DNA from: Platycarya strobilacea
Lineage: Eukaryota > Streptophyta > Magnoliopsida > Fagales > Juglandaceae
NCBI GenBank assembly: GCA_036898215.1
Contig: CM072550.1
Location: forward strand, 29,580,905 to 29,644,904
DNA: 64,000 nt
Direction of reading: 5' to 3'
Each line of letters opens with the position of its first letter. Position 1 is the stretch's first letter. Below, piece by piece: positions 45,585 through 57,923 of this stretch. The notes beneath the pieces were generated by a model. The model did not search any database. It saw only the letters and a list, made by a program, of their open reading frames with translations, and was not told the DNA's origin. The position numbers and the translations under genes are program-made.

Positions 45585-45875
45585 TCCGTTCGAATGGGTT
45601 TTTTTTATTTGAGATAAAAAAAAAATCGTCTCAGAAATCTGTTTGGACAAAAATTTCAGCCGTTCGAACTGACAGTTTCCGTTCGAACTGATAAATATTT
45701 CGTTTGAACAGATTGCCTTATTTGAACGAGGTTAGCGTCCAGACGGATATTGTTTATTCGAACGAATAAATTTATTGGAACATAAATCATGTTCGAACGG
45801 ACTCTTTTTAGTTTGGACGAATTTTAAATCATAATTTATGGTTCGAATGAATACGAGAGTTGTTCGAACGATACT
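45585..45875. repeat. Left sub-terminal CGTTCGAAC motif cluster (element 2)
   Basis: At least nine variants of CCGTTCGAACGG, such as CCGTTCGAATGG, CCGTTCGAACTG (twice), ATTCGAACGAAT, TGTTCGAACGGA and TGTTCGAACGAT, within 290 bases in both orientations. Candidate transposase-binding sites. Confidence 0.7.
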
Positions 45876-46012
45876 GCTATACAGATTACATTTAATTAAA
45901 AGAAGCATTACTATTATAATAAAAATGTAATTTGCATATCAAATTTGTTCAAATATTATTGTTAAACAGAATAATAAATGTACAATTAATAAAAAAAAAA
46001 AAGATTTTAAGA

Positions 46013-47560
46013 TCATGATGGTGGCATAATGTTTTGAAATATCCTCTGCCGTTCTTCAAACATTGCTCGAGTCCTCAACTCTAATCTCTTTTCTATTCTT
46101 GAATCTAACTCTGCTGCTTTATCTAATCTGATCAACAACTCTTATTTCTTGGACCTCAAACGTTCTATCTCAAGTTGTATTGCTTCTAACTCCTTAGTTT
46201 TGTCTTCATTGGATCTAACCTTAGAAGAGGATGATGAACTGGAGGATGGTTTCACATAACGCCTTAAGCCCCTCAAATATCCAAAACGTGATCCTAAAAC
46301 TTCAGATAGGATCTAAGCATCGTTGATAGATTATTTATCAAATGGATCTGCAGTAGCGTCCTTTAGAGATTTCATATTTCTCAAAAAAAATATTAAAGTT
46401 AGTTTAAATAATAGGAATATTCTATTAGACTTGACTTAATATACTTAAACTTACACAATTTGCCTCAGTTTCAGGACTGGTCCAAACATCTTCACGATTC
46501 ATATGTGCTTTAGCATATAAATGGGTTAGATCAAAATCACCAGAACTTTTAACTTGCTGCAAAAGAAAAATTATATTAGAACTTGCAAAACAAAAGTGCA
46601 TATTTTAACATGAGACTGGAATTAGTAGCACTGACTAGTTTTTTATGCAAACGATGAAAAGATTGAGAACCCACATGATGGTAAATCTTTAAATTTGATC
46701 TATTTATTTTGTTCACAGCACTTCGTTACTTTACAAAAAAATATATATATTATAAATTTCAAATTCTAATACATATGTAATTTTCTATTAGAAAAATATA
46801 AATGTGATATTACCTTATAAGCAAAATCTTCAAACAAATCACAAACCTTCTACCAATCGGCTGGTGGTATTGCTTGGAATAGATTTTGGCGTGTTTCTGC
46901 AGCAGTGCTAAATTTTTCAAAATGTGCATGGCACCAACCTTTGTACCTCCGGAATGCACTTGACATTAGCACCTCAACTGCTTTTCGATGCTCTTGTCGA
47001 CTAAAATCTAGATCAAACTCATCCTTGAAAAAATTATAAATAATTAGTATAAATACAATTAATATTAAATTTGAATTTTCTTGGGTTGTAGCTCATTATC
47101 AAACATCGATTTTTTATGTGATTTTTTACATCTTCGGGAATGTTAACCCAGTAGGCTGCTGACATCAGAGCATACGTGCGAGTGAGGGCACCAATATAAG
47201 TAGAAATCCATGCTTGTGAATCATTATACCTACCAGTGTGACCATCTAATATATCAACTTTAATTTTACCCATTTTTTTGACTTTCTCTATGCAGACACC
47301 CTTGGTAATGCCTCGCCCTCGGTGCTGGCTTACAACTATAAGTACAGTAATTAAAACACATATATATCATTTGATAAATATATATTAACTCATGTTGTAA
47401 ATACCATAATTTGACAAAAAACTTGGCGTTGGGTCTGGTGATGTTGGTACACTATTACTGGCCAATGAATCACGTGCATGAAAGTCAATAATGGGTGGGG
47501 GTGGGGATGGCGCACGAACTGTTTTGCATTTGGGAGGTATATTTATTTGAAATTGTAATT
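46013..47560 (-). pseudogene. TNP1-type protein of CACTA element 2 (Transposase_24-like)
   Basis: Read right to left: a Pro-rich start (APSPPPPIIDFHARDS), then DGHTGRYNDSQAWIST and SAAYWVNIPEDVKNHIK (47273-47034), AFRRYKGWCHAHF (near 46950), then VLGSRFGYLRGLRRYVKPSSSSSS near 46300-46240. A helical charged tail follows and ends at TGA 46015-46013. It matches the TNP1 of element 1 block for block. AT-rich gaps between blocks may be introns, and in-frame TAG and TAA codons near 46320-46330 suggest decay. Confidence 0.7.
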
Positions 47561-47652
47561 AATTAAATATATAACCAGATAGATATTGTTGATATTTATC
47601 AAATTTATATTTACACATATATTTTAACTCATTCACTATCAGTTTTGCTGGA

Positions 47653-50600
47653 CTATTCTTCTTCATCTTCACTAGACACGTCAATAGATTCATGTTCTTC
47701 CAACATTCTACCATCAATCACTTCTGGTGCAACATCTTTTCGACGAAGTGGGACCATGTCATATTGACTCAGCTCAACAAATAGATTGATCACTTATTCA
47801 TTTTCTTAATATGCTTCTTTATTTGTCGAACAATCGAAATCTTCATATGGTTCATCTGCCTCTGGAATATAATCATATATATTTCTTGGTGCAAACTTCT
47901 CCACCACTCGCCATGGGTTCCCGTATTCCGGATCATCTAAATAAAAAACTTGATTCGCTTGACAAGAGAGAATGAAAGGATCATCCTCGTACCAGGTTCG
48001 GGATGTATTCATACTAACAAAACCCCCATCTTTACGCACTCCCAATCTAGGATGTAAAACATCCCACCAAGTACATCTAAACAGCCAAGCAATATAACCT
48101 CCTACATACTTTAACCCTATAATATCTTCTACAATTCCGTAGAAGTCAATGTTATCATCTCCATGGCTCCCTTCGACTGCGACCACATATGAAGATCTCA
48201 TCGAGATTTGTAGCATATTTTATATATCCACGTATGTAAAATCTATATCCACGCACAAAGCAACCCGAATACTTGATAGCCCTCTTGCTTGGATCACATG
48301 CCAGTGCATAAAGTTCTGATGAGATCTCATCAAGATTTGTAGCATATTTTAATTTAACCTACATCAATAAATATATTTAGTATAAAATTTAATTATTTAA
48401 TATTACCGTATGTTCGAACCACGAGGCAAACTCCTCTTCATGCTTCTTTTTTACGTCAACTCCACTACCAGAGTTAAGCAGTTATAAATGTTCACTGCAC
48501 GTTTTCATATGAAATATTAATTTATACGAAAATACTAACCTCAATTATGTTAGTTTTACATAATTTCACTACTAACCTCAAATAGTGTCAATTTCTGCAC
48601 AGTTATTTAGGATATACCATCGAGCTCTATACAAATTTCGTCCACATAAGTCGTAGTCCCCTTGTGTGCCCATTGACGTACAGTTTGTGAAAATACAGAA
48701 AATGAAGATGAGACGCCCATCTGTTCACCTTCATAATTTCGATCCGGTCTCGTAAATCTAGTATCAACCCCATGAAAATACATTGAACAAAAAGTGTATC
48801 ATTTATTATCAATGTAGGACTCCGCAATCAAACATTCTAGATGAGCCTTATTTCCCACACTTCACTTAAGCTTTCCTAAAAATCACTCAATTGGATACAT
48901 CCATCTATATTGAACCGGGCCAGCAACTAAACCCTCACGAGGTAGGTGAACAGCCAAATGAACCATTACATCAAAGAAAGAAGGCGGGTTCAAACTCTCT
49001 AGTTTGCACAATATCACTGGGATCTCAGCCTCTATATTTAACAATGCGTCAACTTATAACGTCCTATTACAAATGCCTCTGAAAAATGTTCCTAACTCTG
49101 TAAGAGCTGTACGAACATTCCGAGTAAGCTTTTCACGTACACCAACTGCCAACAAACGTTGTAAAAATATATGAAAGTCGTGACTTTTAAGACCAGTTAT
49201 CTTCCAGTCATGTGTTAGCACGCATCTTGACATGTTCCCAGCATACCCATCAGGTAATTTGATTGAGAATAACTAGTAACAAAATTTCTTTCTCTCATCG
49301 CTTGATAGTGTATACCATCCAAAAGGCATAATAGCTCGAGACCCATTATCTGGTAAATACAACTCTGGTCTTATTCTCAACTCCTTCAAATCTTTACAGG
49401 AGTTAACTGTATCTTTTGTTTTATCTTCTATTGACATGAGAGTGCCCAAAATATTTTCACATATATTTTTCTCAATATGCATGACATCTAAATTATGACG
49501 AAGTGTCAATATAGACCAATATTGCAGCTCGAAGAAAATATTTTTTTTTGTCCAATTGAATTCCATTGCATATCGTTCCTTTTTAGCACTCGTGTGTCCT
49601 TCTCAAATCTATTTTTTGAAATCTTAAGTAGTTGTGCCAGAATATCATTGCTAGACAGTGTTGGCAGTGATGACCTCCGCTCAGTCTTCCCATAAAACAT
49701 TGTCTTGTTCAAACGCCATCTATGATGGCTCATGAAACATAAGTTTCTTCCATTTGTTAGCCAATGCGACGATGTATCTTTGTTGCAAACAGGGCAAGCC
49801 AATTTACCTTTTATGCTTCATCCAGACAAGTTTCCATATGCTATAAAATCATTTATTATTCATAATACTGTGACATGCATCTTGAATTCTCGCGACAAGG
49901 CCGCATCATACTTACTGATACCCAGTTCCCATAACTCTTTCAACTCTGCTATTAATGGTTGTAGATATACATCTATGTCGTTTCCTGGTGATCTCGGTCC
50001 TGGGATCAATAAAGCCATTATGAAATAAGAGTCCTTCATACACTTCCAAGGAGGCAAATTATAAGGCATTAATATCACAGGCCACGTACTATGCGAAGTG
50101 CTTATATTACCAAATGGATTAAAACTATCAGTTGCTAACTCGAGGCATACGTTCCGAGGCTCTTCAGCAAACCATGGATACTCTCGATCAAAATTCTTCC
50201 ACTGTAAGGAATCTGCCGGATGCGAAAGAAATTGATCATTTTGAACTTTTTCTACATTATGTCAAATCATATCCTTTGCAGTCACTTGAGAAGTAAACAA
50301 CCGTTGAAGTCTAAGGATCAAGGGAAAATGTCTCAACACTTTATTCGGTATATTACACTTATCTGAAGTCCATCTTGACTCATGACATACTGGACATGAA
50401 TCAAATTCTGCATACTGCTGCCAAAAGAGTACACAATCGTTCTTACAAGTATGGATAATATTATAATCAAATCTCAATCCTCGCTTCAATTTTCTCGCCT
50501 CATAAAATTTACGAGGCACCACATTATCTTGCGGTAGAACCTCTTTAAATAAATCAAGTAGCATGTCGATGGCCTTTGCAGAAATATGACATACCGACTT

Positions 50601-51146
50601 GATATGTAGCAACCTCACTGTGAATGACAACTTACTATGGCGGGTACACCCCTCATACAGTTGTCGTTCTGCATCCTCCCACATTCTTGTGAAGTTTTCG
50701 TTTCCCTCAAAAGATTGTGAAGATGTTCCTTCTCAATCTCAATCACCAAACATGCCTGCGCCAATATCATCTAACATCTCAGTGATATCCTCTCCATTAT
50801 CATCACTATCATCCGAAACGACCATATTTGTATCGTTGATATCGATCTCGGCATCAATTTCCTCCATTCGATTGGAATGACTCTCAAATCTAACTCATGT
50901 AGGAAATGGTTCGCCATGTAGAACCCAATGCGAGTATTTATGATCTATCCCATTAACGAACAAATGAGACTCCACTACTACCATATTTAAATAACTCAGA
51001 TTCTTGCACTTCTTGCACGGACATCTTATAAAACTCCGACTATCAGCACTGTCTTTCCCAAACTCTATGAATACTTTCACCCCCCGTGCATACTCCTTAT
51101 AGTTTCACCCAAGTCTATCTCCCAATAGCATCCAACTTTTGTCCAT
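47653..51146 (-). pseudogene. TNP2-type transposase of CACTA element 2
   Basis: ATG at 51146 gives MDKSWMLLGDRLG, then a TGA, then the Transpos_assoc zinc-finger-like domain (FIRCPCKKCKN, about 51080-50895). Transposase_21 follows (50684-49273) with LLHIKSVCHISAKAIDMLL, CKNDCVLFW, CPVCHESRW, YNLPPWKCMK, LIPGPRSPGNDIDVYLQPL, HHRWRLNKTMFYGKTERR and LRHNLDVMHIEKNICENI. DUF4218 is at about 49230-48620, and DUF4216 is at 48216-47806 (EDIIGLKYVGGYIAWLFRCTWWDV). An acidic tail ends at TAG 47655-47653. It keeps most conserved blocks but has several stops and frame changes. Confidence 0.85.
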
Positions 51147-52177
51147 TATATTTTCGTTACACGTCTACTGCCTATTAAAAAAACCTAAATTATTTCATAA
51201 ACATCATTAGTAATACTGTAATTGATATCCTCATAATACTATTTATTTATTCTATCTACACAAATTCTGTTCGAACGTATATTTTTACGTCCGGAAGGAC
51301 ATCAACATTCGTTTGAACGTAAACAATTCCGTTTGAACGGAAATCGTGCAGACAGCATACCAGAACAAATCCTCACCATCAACTAAGTAAGTAACAAATA
51401 TCCAAATAAACAAATCATGCTCGAAATTGATTATATAATAAAATTCCAAATATCAAAATAAGTATGCAAAATCTATATAAAATCACCCCAAAATATCAAA
51501 ATAAATCTCTAATTTTTAAACCCTAATAATTAAAAAACTAACCTCAACTTTTGCACATCCAACTTCAAATTCAATTCAATAACACTGCCCACAATTAAAA
51601 ATCATAAGATGAGAAAACTATCAACCACTTTAAATGTTGAAAAATATAAAAAAAAATATTGAGAAATGAGATTTACCTATTCCGTCTCAAGAATATTAAG
51701 TCTTCCACACTCAAAAATCCTCCTACAATATACAGTCCTTCTCTACATCCCTTTTAGTCTCCCTCTCTAAAAAATAGCTCAATCCCGAGTAAGAAATGAA
51801 TTGAAGAATTGGTGTTTAAATCTGCGAGGTTGCATTCAAATGTAAAATTTATCCATCCGAACGCTAAAATATCAAATTGTCGCTAGTTTTTTCGCGAGGA
51901 ATTTCAACTTTTTTGCGTCCGAACGGATTATTTCGGTGTTCAAACGCGTTATCTAAGCATATTCTGAGTATTTTTCGTTGGAATGCATGAGAGACCATTA
52001 TGACATATAATAAGTGTTATATCTTATAGAGTTACACTAGTATTATAATACTAATATACTAGATAATATTTAATTATTATTATATATGTATATACTGATA
52101 TTACTAATACTATTCTAAATAATCTATATTATAAGTTGTATAACCTCAATAAGTGATGACACTACAAATTATATACT

Positions 52178-52557
52178 AAGTAATCTAAGTAACATGTACC
52201 TAATTATTATAAATTAAGCACTACATGTAAATAGTATAATACTTATGTTTAAACTAATATATACTAGTATATACAAAATAATTGATATATTTGAGATTGA
52301 AGTACTTGATATATATTTATTATATATAACATTATCATTTTAGTATTATGTATAGTGCATGTATATTAAGTAATCTAAGGAACATGTACCTAATTATTAT
52401 AAACTAAGCACTACCTGTAAATAGTATAATACTTATGTTCTAACTAATATATACTAGTGTATACAAAGTAATTGATATATATGAAGTTGAAGTACTTGAT
52501 ATCTATTTATTATATATAACATTATTATTTTAGTGTTATGTATAGTGCATGTATATT
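52178..52557. repeat. 190-bp tandem duplication inside CACTA element 2
   Basis: Two AT-rich copies side by side (52178-52367 and 52368-52557) with few differences, each starting AAGTAATCTAAG and containing CATGTACCTAATTATTATAAA. They lie in the long promoter spacer between the divergent transposase and third ORF. Confidence 0.9.
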
Positions 52558-52679
52558 ATAAAGATTAATTTTAGTATTTTATTTTTTACTAAAAACTTTA
52601 TAATATTATTAGTGTCGTATGGTACATAATAATATCGTTATAACTAGCCGAACTGATAGCGGATTGCTTAAACTCCAAA

Positions 52680-53245
52680 CTCCCTTCTTTCCGTTCGACA
52701 GATACCCCTCCATCCGAACTATACCCTTATCGTTCAAACGAGAAATATCTCGTCCGAACGAGTGTCGGGGGATATATGCCCAGCCCTCGCCGAAAGCCTC
52801 ATTCTTGCATCAAATGGTAGATTCCAAAACTCATTCCCATTCGAACGAGAATCACACTCCACTTTCCCAAAACCATCATCTACAGTAAGATATATAAGGT
52901 ATAGTCTCTCTAATCCCTCATATTGGTTGAAAATGGGTTATGAACACCCATTTTTGTGTGGGTAGGATTTCAAATTAAATCCGACCCATTTTTCATATTT
53001 TTTGTAATTTATTTCCTAGTATTCATTGTTTTGGACCTTTAGGAGTGATATTAAGTTGATTTGGTCCAAGTAGATTTGAGTTTTATAGGAAAAAAGTAAT
53101 GGCCGAGTCAACTCGGCCATTTCTCTTCGCAGGAGTTTCCATTCGGACGGGAATGACCCCCGTCCGAACGAGATGTAGGGGTTGTTCCAACGGGCATATA
53201 ACATGTTCGAACATGTTATTTGTCCGTCCGAACGAGTAAGTTCCA
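52680..53245. repeat. TTCGAAC-type motif cluster before the third ORF (element 2)
   Basis: Variants such as CGTTCAAACGAG, CGTCCGAACGAG, ATTCGAACGAGA, CGTCCGAACGAGATG, TGTTCGAACATG and CGTCCGAACGAG occur between 52685 and 53240. More copies lie at 51265-51345 and 51830-51950 nearer the transposase start. The layout matches the internal array of element 1. Confidence 0.65.
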
Positions 53246-53345
53246 AACAGAACAGTTTGATATACATATTGGTTTCATTTAGGTATTTTGGGTTCCATCA
53301 AGCCTATCTAACTTCTTCCATCATTTATTTGTATACAGTATACGA

Positions 53346-54544
53346 ATGGCGGGTAGAAGTCAAAAGCGTGGGAGAGATCAGTTGAGTGCTACTAGGCCAG
53401 TTATCGCAGATCCAAATGCCTCCACTCTCGTCTCTCCCACTGCTCCCACTGCTCCTGTTCGTAGGTCTGTTCTAGTAGAGCGGCCTATCACTTTGGATGA
53501 CTTCAGAGAGTTGGAGTAGGAAGGACACACCATCCACCAGATCTTCATGGAGCGAGGATGGACTTCGATTTGTATACAGGAGGGGATCGCATATCCTGAT
53601 ATGATATGCGAATTCTATCGGGTATTAGGAGATCAACCTGGAGATATTCACCACTACGTACTCATGATGCGGGGAGTCAGCGTCACCTTCTCTCCTCGGG
53701 TTATTGCAGAGTATTTGGAAATCCACACGTGATGGACGCATATCCTCATCCATTCGCAGCAGCAGCGTCTAAATCTGTTAGGGCAAACACGGAGGCTGAA
53801 TGCTCATCACCCTTCGCTACATGGACAGTCGATGAGGTGGGTACTAGCTCAGATGCTGATGATAGCGATGGGGAGTATGTACCTTATGATGGTCTCACAG
53901 ACGATCAGGTACTTGAGCTACTACGGCATCCCGAGGCTCCTACATATGATGGCAGGAAGGCCATCAAACAGGTTGACTGCATTCCATTCTTCAGATTGCT
54001 GAATCTGATAGTCGGGTACAACATAGACCCATAAAAGCCCAAGACAAATTTCGGGATGGATCGGGCACGATTTCTAGTGCGAGTAGCGAGGGGGGACCCG
54101 ATTGATCTAGCACTGTATATTTTCTTCCGTATCAGACAGAAGTCACGATATGGGAGTAGAGGCAGTTTACCATTTGGACTGTTGATATCTGGTCTCCTAC
54201 TTCAAGCTGGAGTTACAGAGCGGATTGATGAGAAAAGAAAATTTCAGATGGGGGCTCTAAACAAGATATCTATCAGTAAGAGCAAGGGGCACCCCTGTGT
54301 ACGTACTCCAGAGTCGACTGATGCTACTACCAGTGCTGCTACCTAGCCTACTCAAAGCCAGCCCGCTTAAAGCCAGCCTGCAGGATTTACATTGGAGTAG
54401 TTGGAGGCGACAGTTGAGCATGTGGTGGAGCGAGTGGCGACCTGCGTGGTAGCAGAGGTTGAGGACCGCATCATGAGAAGGATAGATTATGTAGAAACAC
54501 GGATTAAATCTATGTAGGATGACATAGATTTGATACCGAAATAG
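53346..54544 (+). pseudogene. Third ORF of CACTA element 2 ('putative plant transposon protein' type)
   Basis: ATG 53346 (MAGRSQKRGRDQLSATRP), a Pro/Ser/Thr-rich start, then a globular part (FMERGWTSICIQEGIAYPDMICEF, VSVTFSPRVIAEYL), an acidic linker (SSDADDSDGEYV), then ARFLVRVARGD and LPFGLLISGLLLQAGV, and a coiled-coil-like tail to TAG 54542-54544. In-frame TAG codons at 53517 and 54515 and frameshifts near 53700 and 54035 break it. It is divergent from the transposase, with 2.2 kb between their starts. Function unknown. The same gene type is found in element 1 and the SIRE-like element. Confidence 0.7.
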
Positions 54545-55135
54545 TATGAGTATTTTTATTTTATGTATTGTATCAAATAATATTATATATATTTTGAAAT
54601 GTAATTAGTATTTTCTTTTATTCTTGGTATTCATAATAATGTTCTTTTTTTATTTTCGTCATTTTATTTATTGCTTGTGATAATAAAATAAAGAACATTT
54701 TAAAAGTAATTACATAAAATTAATTTTTGCATTTATAAATATTTTAAATGTTTCATAAATCATAAAATGTAATATAAACACATTTTTTATATTTTGAAAA
54801 TGATAAAATAAAATTAATAGAAAACAATATATATATATATACACGTAGATGATAGTGATAAAAAAAATTAACTATTTCCAACCTGTTGTCCATCCAAACA
54901 ATATAATTTGGGTCCGGACGGGCTTGCAATTCCACCGCCATATTTTCCTCCAAATATATTCCGTTTGGACAAATATTTCTCCGTTCAAACGTATTTTTAC
55001 ATCCGAACGTATTTTGCAACTCGTCTAGTTTTTGGGATGTGTTTTAAAAAATGTCTCTAAAATCCACATTTAGGGATAAAACTTATTTGGTCTCTAATAA
55101 ATTTCGTCCCTAAAAATAAAATTTGTTGTTGTGAG

Positions 55136-56393
55136 TTTTGTCAAGAACATATCTATAATGTGCTCGGAATCAAAATTATTAATGCTTCTGATACTCCAAA
55201 ACGGACAGGGTATTGAAAAAGAGACATTATATTTCCACAGTTGCAATATTACCATACTTGACCATATATACAATAAGAATTTATATGATGTTTCCATTCT
55301 GTAAATCTAGGATGAAAGTTAGCAGAGAGTGCTTGCAAAATGTGATCTCCCGGGCAGGCTAAGAGTCATGATTTTGATCGCGGCGTTGATTCTTTAACAG
55401 CAAATTACACGAAGATATAAAAATATTTTTAAGTACTACAAAAAATATACAAAAGTAAATTAACAAATTGGCATTGTTTGATATCATAAACATATCTCAT
55501 AATAATATTGTAAAATTATTTTTATTATAAAATAAATCTAATAGATCTACGAAATTAGGCCAATTTAAAGGTCTATCCTTATATAATCTTGTAGAGTTCT
55601 CAAAACAATATATATCCACTATGCATGCACGGTCCCATGATGATGCATGTTCATATATACCAATTTATTACTAGATGGAAAGTGAGAGAATGCAAACAAT
55701 AATTAATTAAACCTATAATCTTGCAATAATTCAATCCGCATTAAAAGAAAATTAGTTATTTATAGTCAATTATTTCTTGTTAAAGTAGTTATTCTTTATG
55801 AAAATGAGTCTATTTTTATAATAAATCATCTTTGAAACAAATAGTTATTTTTGTAATAAATAATATATCACAAATATTTATTTTTTTAAATAATTAAACA
55901 AGTCATGTACGTGTTGAATCTTAGGAATATTGGATCTATATATCTTAATTTTAACCTTGGTTTTCATATTTTTCACGAAACTATTCATGATAATGAAATA
56001 CTAGCAGCTGAAGCTATTCAATTTGAAGGTCAATTAATATTAAATACCGTTTGTGTAGGACGCGTAAATGTTGTATAATTATTTTATAAAGTTCTAGAGT
56101 TTTTATTTAAAAATACTTTTTTTCATATAAATTTTATATTTTATTCATTTTTCAAAATGATTAAGTAGCGCCAGTACTTTACAACTATAAATATCTGTCT
56201 TATATAATACGATTTTCTCCTGAGCTGTACTTGCTGACACATATCGGCCGCAATGTGCTTGTAGAAAGGAAACCTAATCATGAAGCCGGCATGGCTGACC
56301 AGACCCACCGATCCATAACCCGACTTAACAACAAACCCTGGACTTTTTCCAAGTCAAGACGTACCTTCCCCGCCTGTTGTACATCTATAGATT
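55136..56393. other. AT-rich upstream region of the PADRE gene
   Basis: No gene. A MITE-like stretch at about 55390-55600 resembles 30725-30925. GC content rises after 56220, consistent with a gene-proximal promoter. Confidence 0.45.
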
Positions 56394-56403
56394 ATATATA
56401 AAA
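56394..56403 (+). promoter_or_regulatory. TATA box of the PADRE gene
   Basis: TATATATAAA lies 78 bases upstream of the ATG, followed by a CT/CA-rich leader (CCTCCATCTTCCCCACCCAAC) typical of plant 5' untranslated regions. The transcription start would be near 56430. Confidence 0.65.
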
Positions 56404-56480
56404 CCAACCTAATGTCCTCCATCTTCCCCACCCAACAGCCAACGACAATCATCCTAACTCTTCTCTCTATCTGATCTCTA

Positions 56481-57128
56481 ATGGGAAATGCAGTGTCTCA
56501 ATCATGTTTCCGACGAAACCCTAGCTCCCCCGTGAAGCTAATCTTCTGGGAGGGAACAACGAGAACTCTGAGGGGGAAACATATTGCAGGGGAGATCATG
56601 TTCGAGTTTCCAGACAAAATAGTCTGTCATTCCGACTCATTCTTCATCGGACACCCGGTCCCTGCCTTAGCCATAGACGATGAGCTTCAGAGTGGCGAAA
56701 CCTACGTCGTACTTCCCCTTGATACCTTTGCAAATCATGTCATCTCAGCTTCTTCTCTTGCAGCTTTAGGGTCAAGCCCTAAAAATTCTCCGATCAATTT
56801 TGGGGACTGCCGGCGGCCTTTCGAGTACGTAAAGGGTGCGGATGGAAGAGTTTTGATTAAGGTCGTGCCGGAGTTCATAACAAGGCTTATAACGAGAAGT
56901 AAAGATGTTGGATCGAATATTAGTACTAGTCCTAGTCATAATAGTTGTATTCTTTGTAGCACGCCGGAGTTGCAAAAGCACTATGAACAGCTTGTTGGGA
57001 CGTCTAAGGAACAAGTATGGTCCCCTAAGCTTGAAACCATTTCAGAGCACAAGAAGAATATCAGGCTCTCACCTTGCAGATTTATAGGGTTGGAATGTAC
57101 TGTGAAATCACCTGTGCCAAAAGGTTAA
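56481..57128 (+). CDS. PADRE (DUF4228) domain protein, intact
   Basis: Intronless, 215 codons, from ATG 56481 to TAA 57126-57128, with no disruption. It starts MGNAVSQSC, a fit to the N-myristoylation consensus (Gly2, Ser6) with a nearby Cys, so membrane attachment is likely. The DUF4228/PADRE core follows at about residues 15-100: VKLIFWEGTTRTL, GEIMFEFPDKIVCHSDSFFIG and LQSGETYVVLPLD, the family's signature blocks. The C-terminal half is basic and Ser-rich and less conserved (ITRLITRSKDV, SPCRFIGLECTVKS). PADRE proteins are plant-specific, often induced by pathogens or abiotic stress, with no known biochemical activity. It is the only convincing host gene here and has transposons on both sides. 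Confidence 0.9.
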   Translation: MGNAVSQSCFRRNPSSPVKLIFWEGTTRTLRGKHIAGEIMFEFPDKIVCHSDSFFIGHPVPALAIDDELQSGETYVVLPLDTFANHVISASSLAALGSSPKNSPINFGDCRRPFEYVKGADGRVLIKVVPEFITRLITRSKDVGSNISTSPSHNSCILCSTPELQKHYEQLVGTSKEQVWSPKLETISEHKKNIRLSPCRFIGLECTVKSPVPKG

Positions 57129-57330
57129 GCTAACAAGAAGATCAAGTGGATTTTATTATTAATTTTATATCTTAATAGAGTGGCAACAGAAAGAGATCAA
57201 CGAAAATAGTAAAAGTAATTTCTATATATCTAGCGTTTGTGTCGAAATGGGGGAAGAAGATACATGAGCTAGCTAGCTAGCATGTGTGAAACATATATAT
57301 ATATATATATATTATAAGTGTGACATTAAT
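57129..57330. other. 3' flank of the PADRE gene
   Basis: AT-rich, with GAGCTAGCTAGCTAGC near 57267 and (TA)n at 57292-57312. No gene. Confidence 0.5.
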
Positions 57331-57898
57331 TTGTATCTAAGGGCTATTTCTATAATTTGTTCTATTATGATGGTTTTGTATCTAATGGCCAATGAAATGG
57401 CCACGTATCTTTGTTTAATAATCCAGATGACTGTAATCTAGTGGTCATTTTAATGACCATGTGTTGTAATCTTAATTTGCCTAGGGTTACTTTTGTGCTA
57501 GGGTATAAATGTGTTATTTTACGCTATAGACATCAAAAGAGAAAAAAATACATTCTGATGCATTCGAGGAATTGTGAGAGGCGATATTAGGGTTTGAGAA
57601 AATTTGTGAAATCAGAGAGATTAAGAGAGTTAAGGTCGAAGCTTTAACCTAAATCTTGTAACCTGAACCTCAAATGAGTTTTTGAAGCATGAATAAGACG
57701 ATCTCTGGCCAGTTCCTCTTATGGACACAGATCCGAAAGGATCAAACCACATTAAATCTCGTGTTTTTGGTATTTTCATTTCAGCTTTTATTTTCTTGTT
57801 CTTTTTTTTTTTTACTTTTCTGTGTATGATTTCTTGAATTTTTCTTGGCATTATTGTTAATGTAACTTGGTGCTAAATCAAAACCCTAGTTTACAACA
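57331..57898 (+). repeat. 5' LTR of the Tork-like copia element
   Basis: Starts near TGTATCTAAGG and ends TTTACAACA before TAGTATCTAGAGCC, a decayed TGGTATCAGAGCC primer site (57901-57914). TATAAAT at 57504-57510 is the likely promoter. The start is uncertain without the 3' copy. Confidence 0.6.
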
Positions 57899-57923
57899 AG
57901 TAGTATCTAGAGCCTAGGTCAAG

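Larger units (their letters stand above)
45384..55135 (-). mobile_element. CACTA (En/Spm) DNA transposon, element 2
   Basis: The left end is CATTACAAGAGAATAGG and the right end is TTTGTTGTTGTGAG, both decayed CACTA termini. Next to each terminus lie repeats of TTAGAGACGAAA type, and further in TTCGAAC-type motifs (45585-45875 and 54885-55010). Gene order mirrors element 1: TNP1 (46.0-47.6 kb) and TNP2 (47.7-51.1 kb) on the minus strand and the third ORF (53.3-54.5 kb) on the plus strand. Length is about 9.75 kb. No matching three-base target-site duplication is seen. It is better preserved than element 1. Confidence 0.8.

Noticed and set aside
56772..57087. Small ORFs on both strands within the PADRE gene
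   Set aside because: Alternative frames of the intact 215-codon gene, with no family features.
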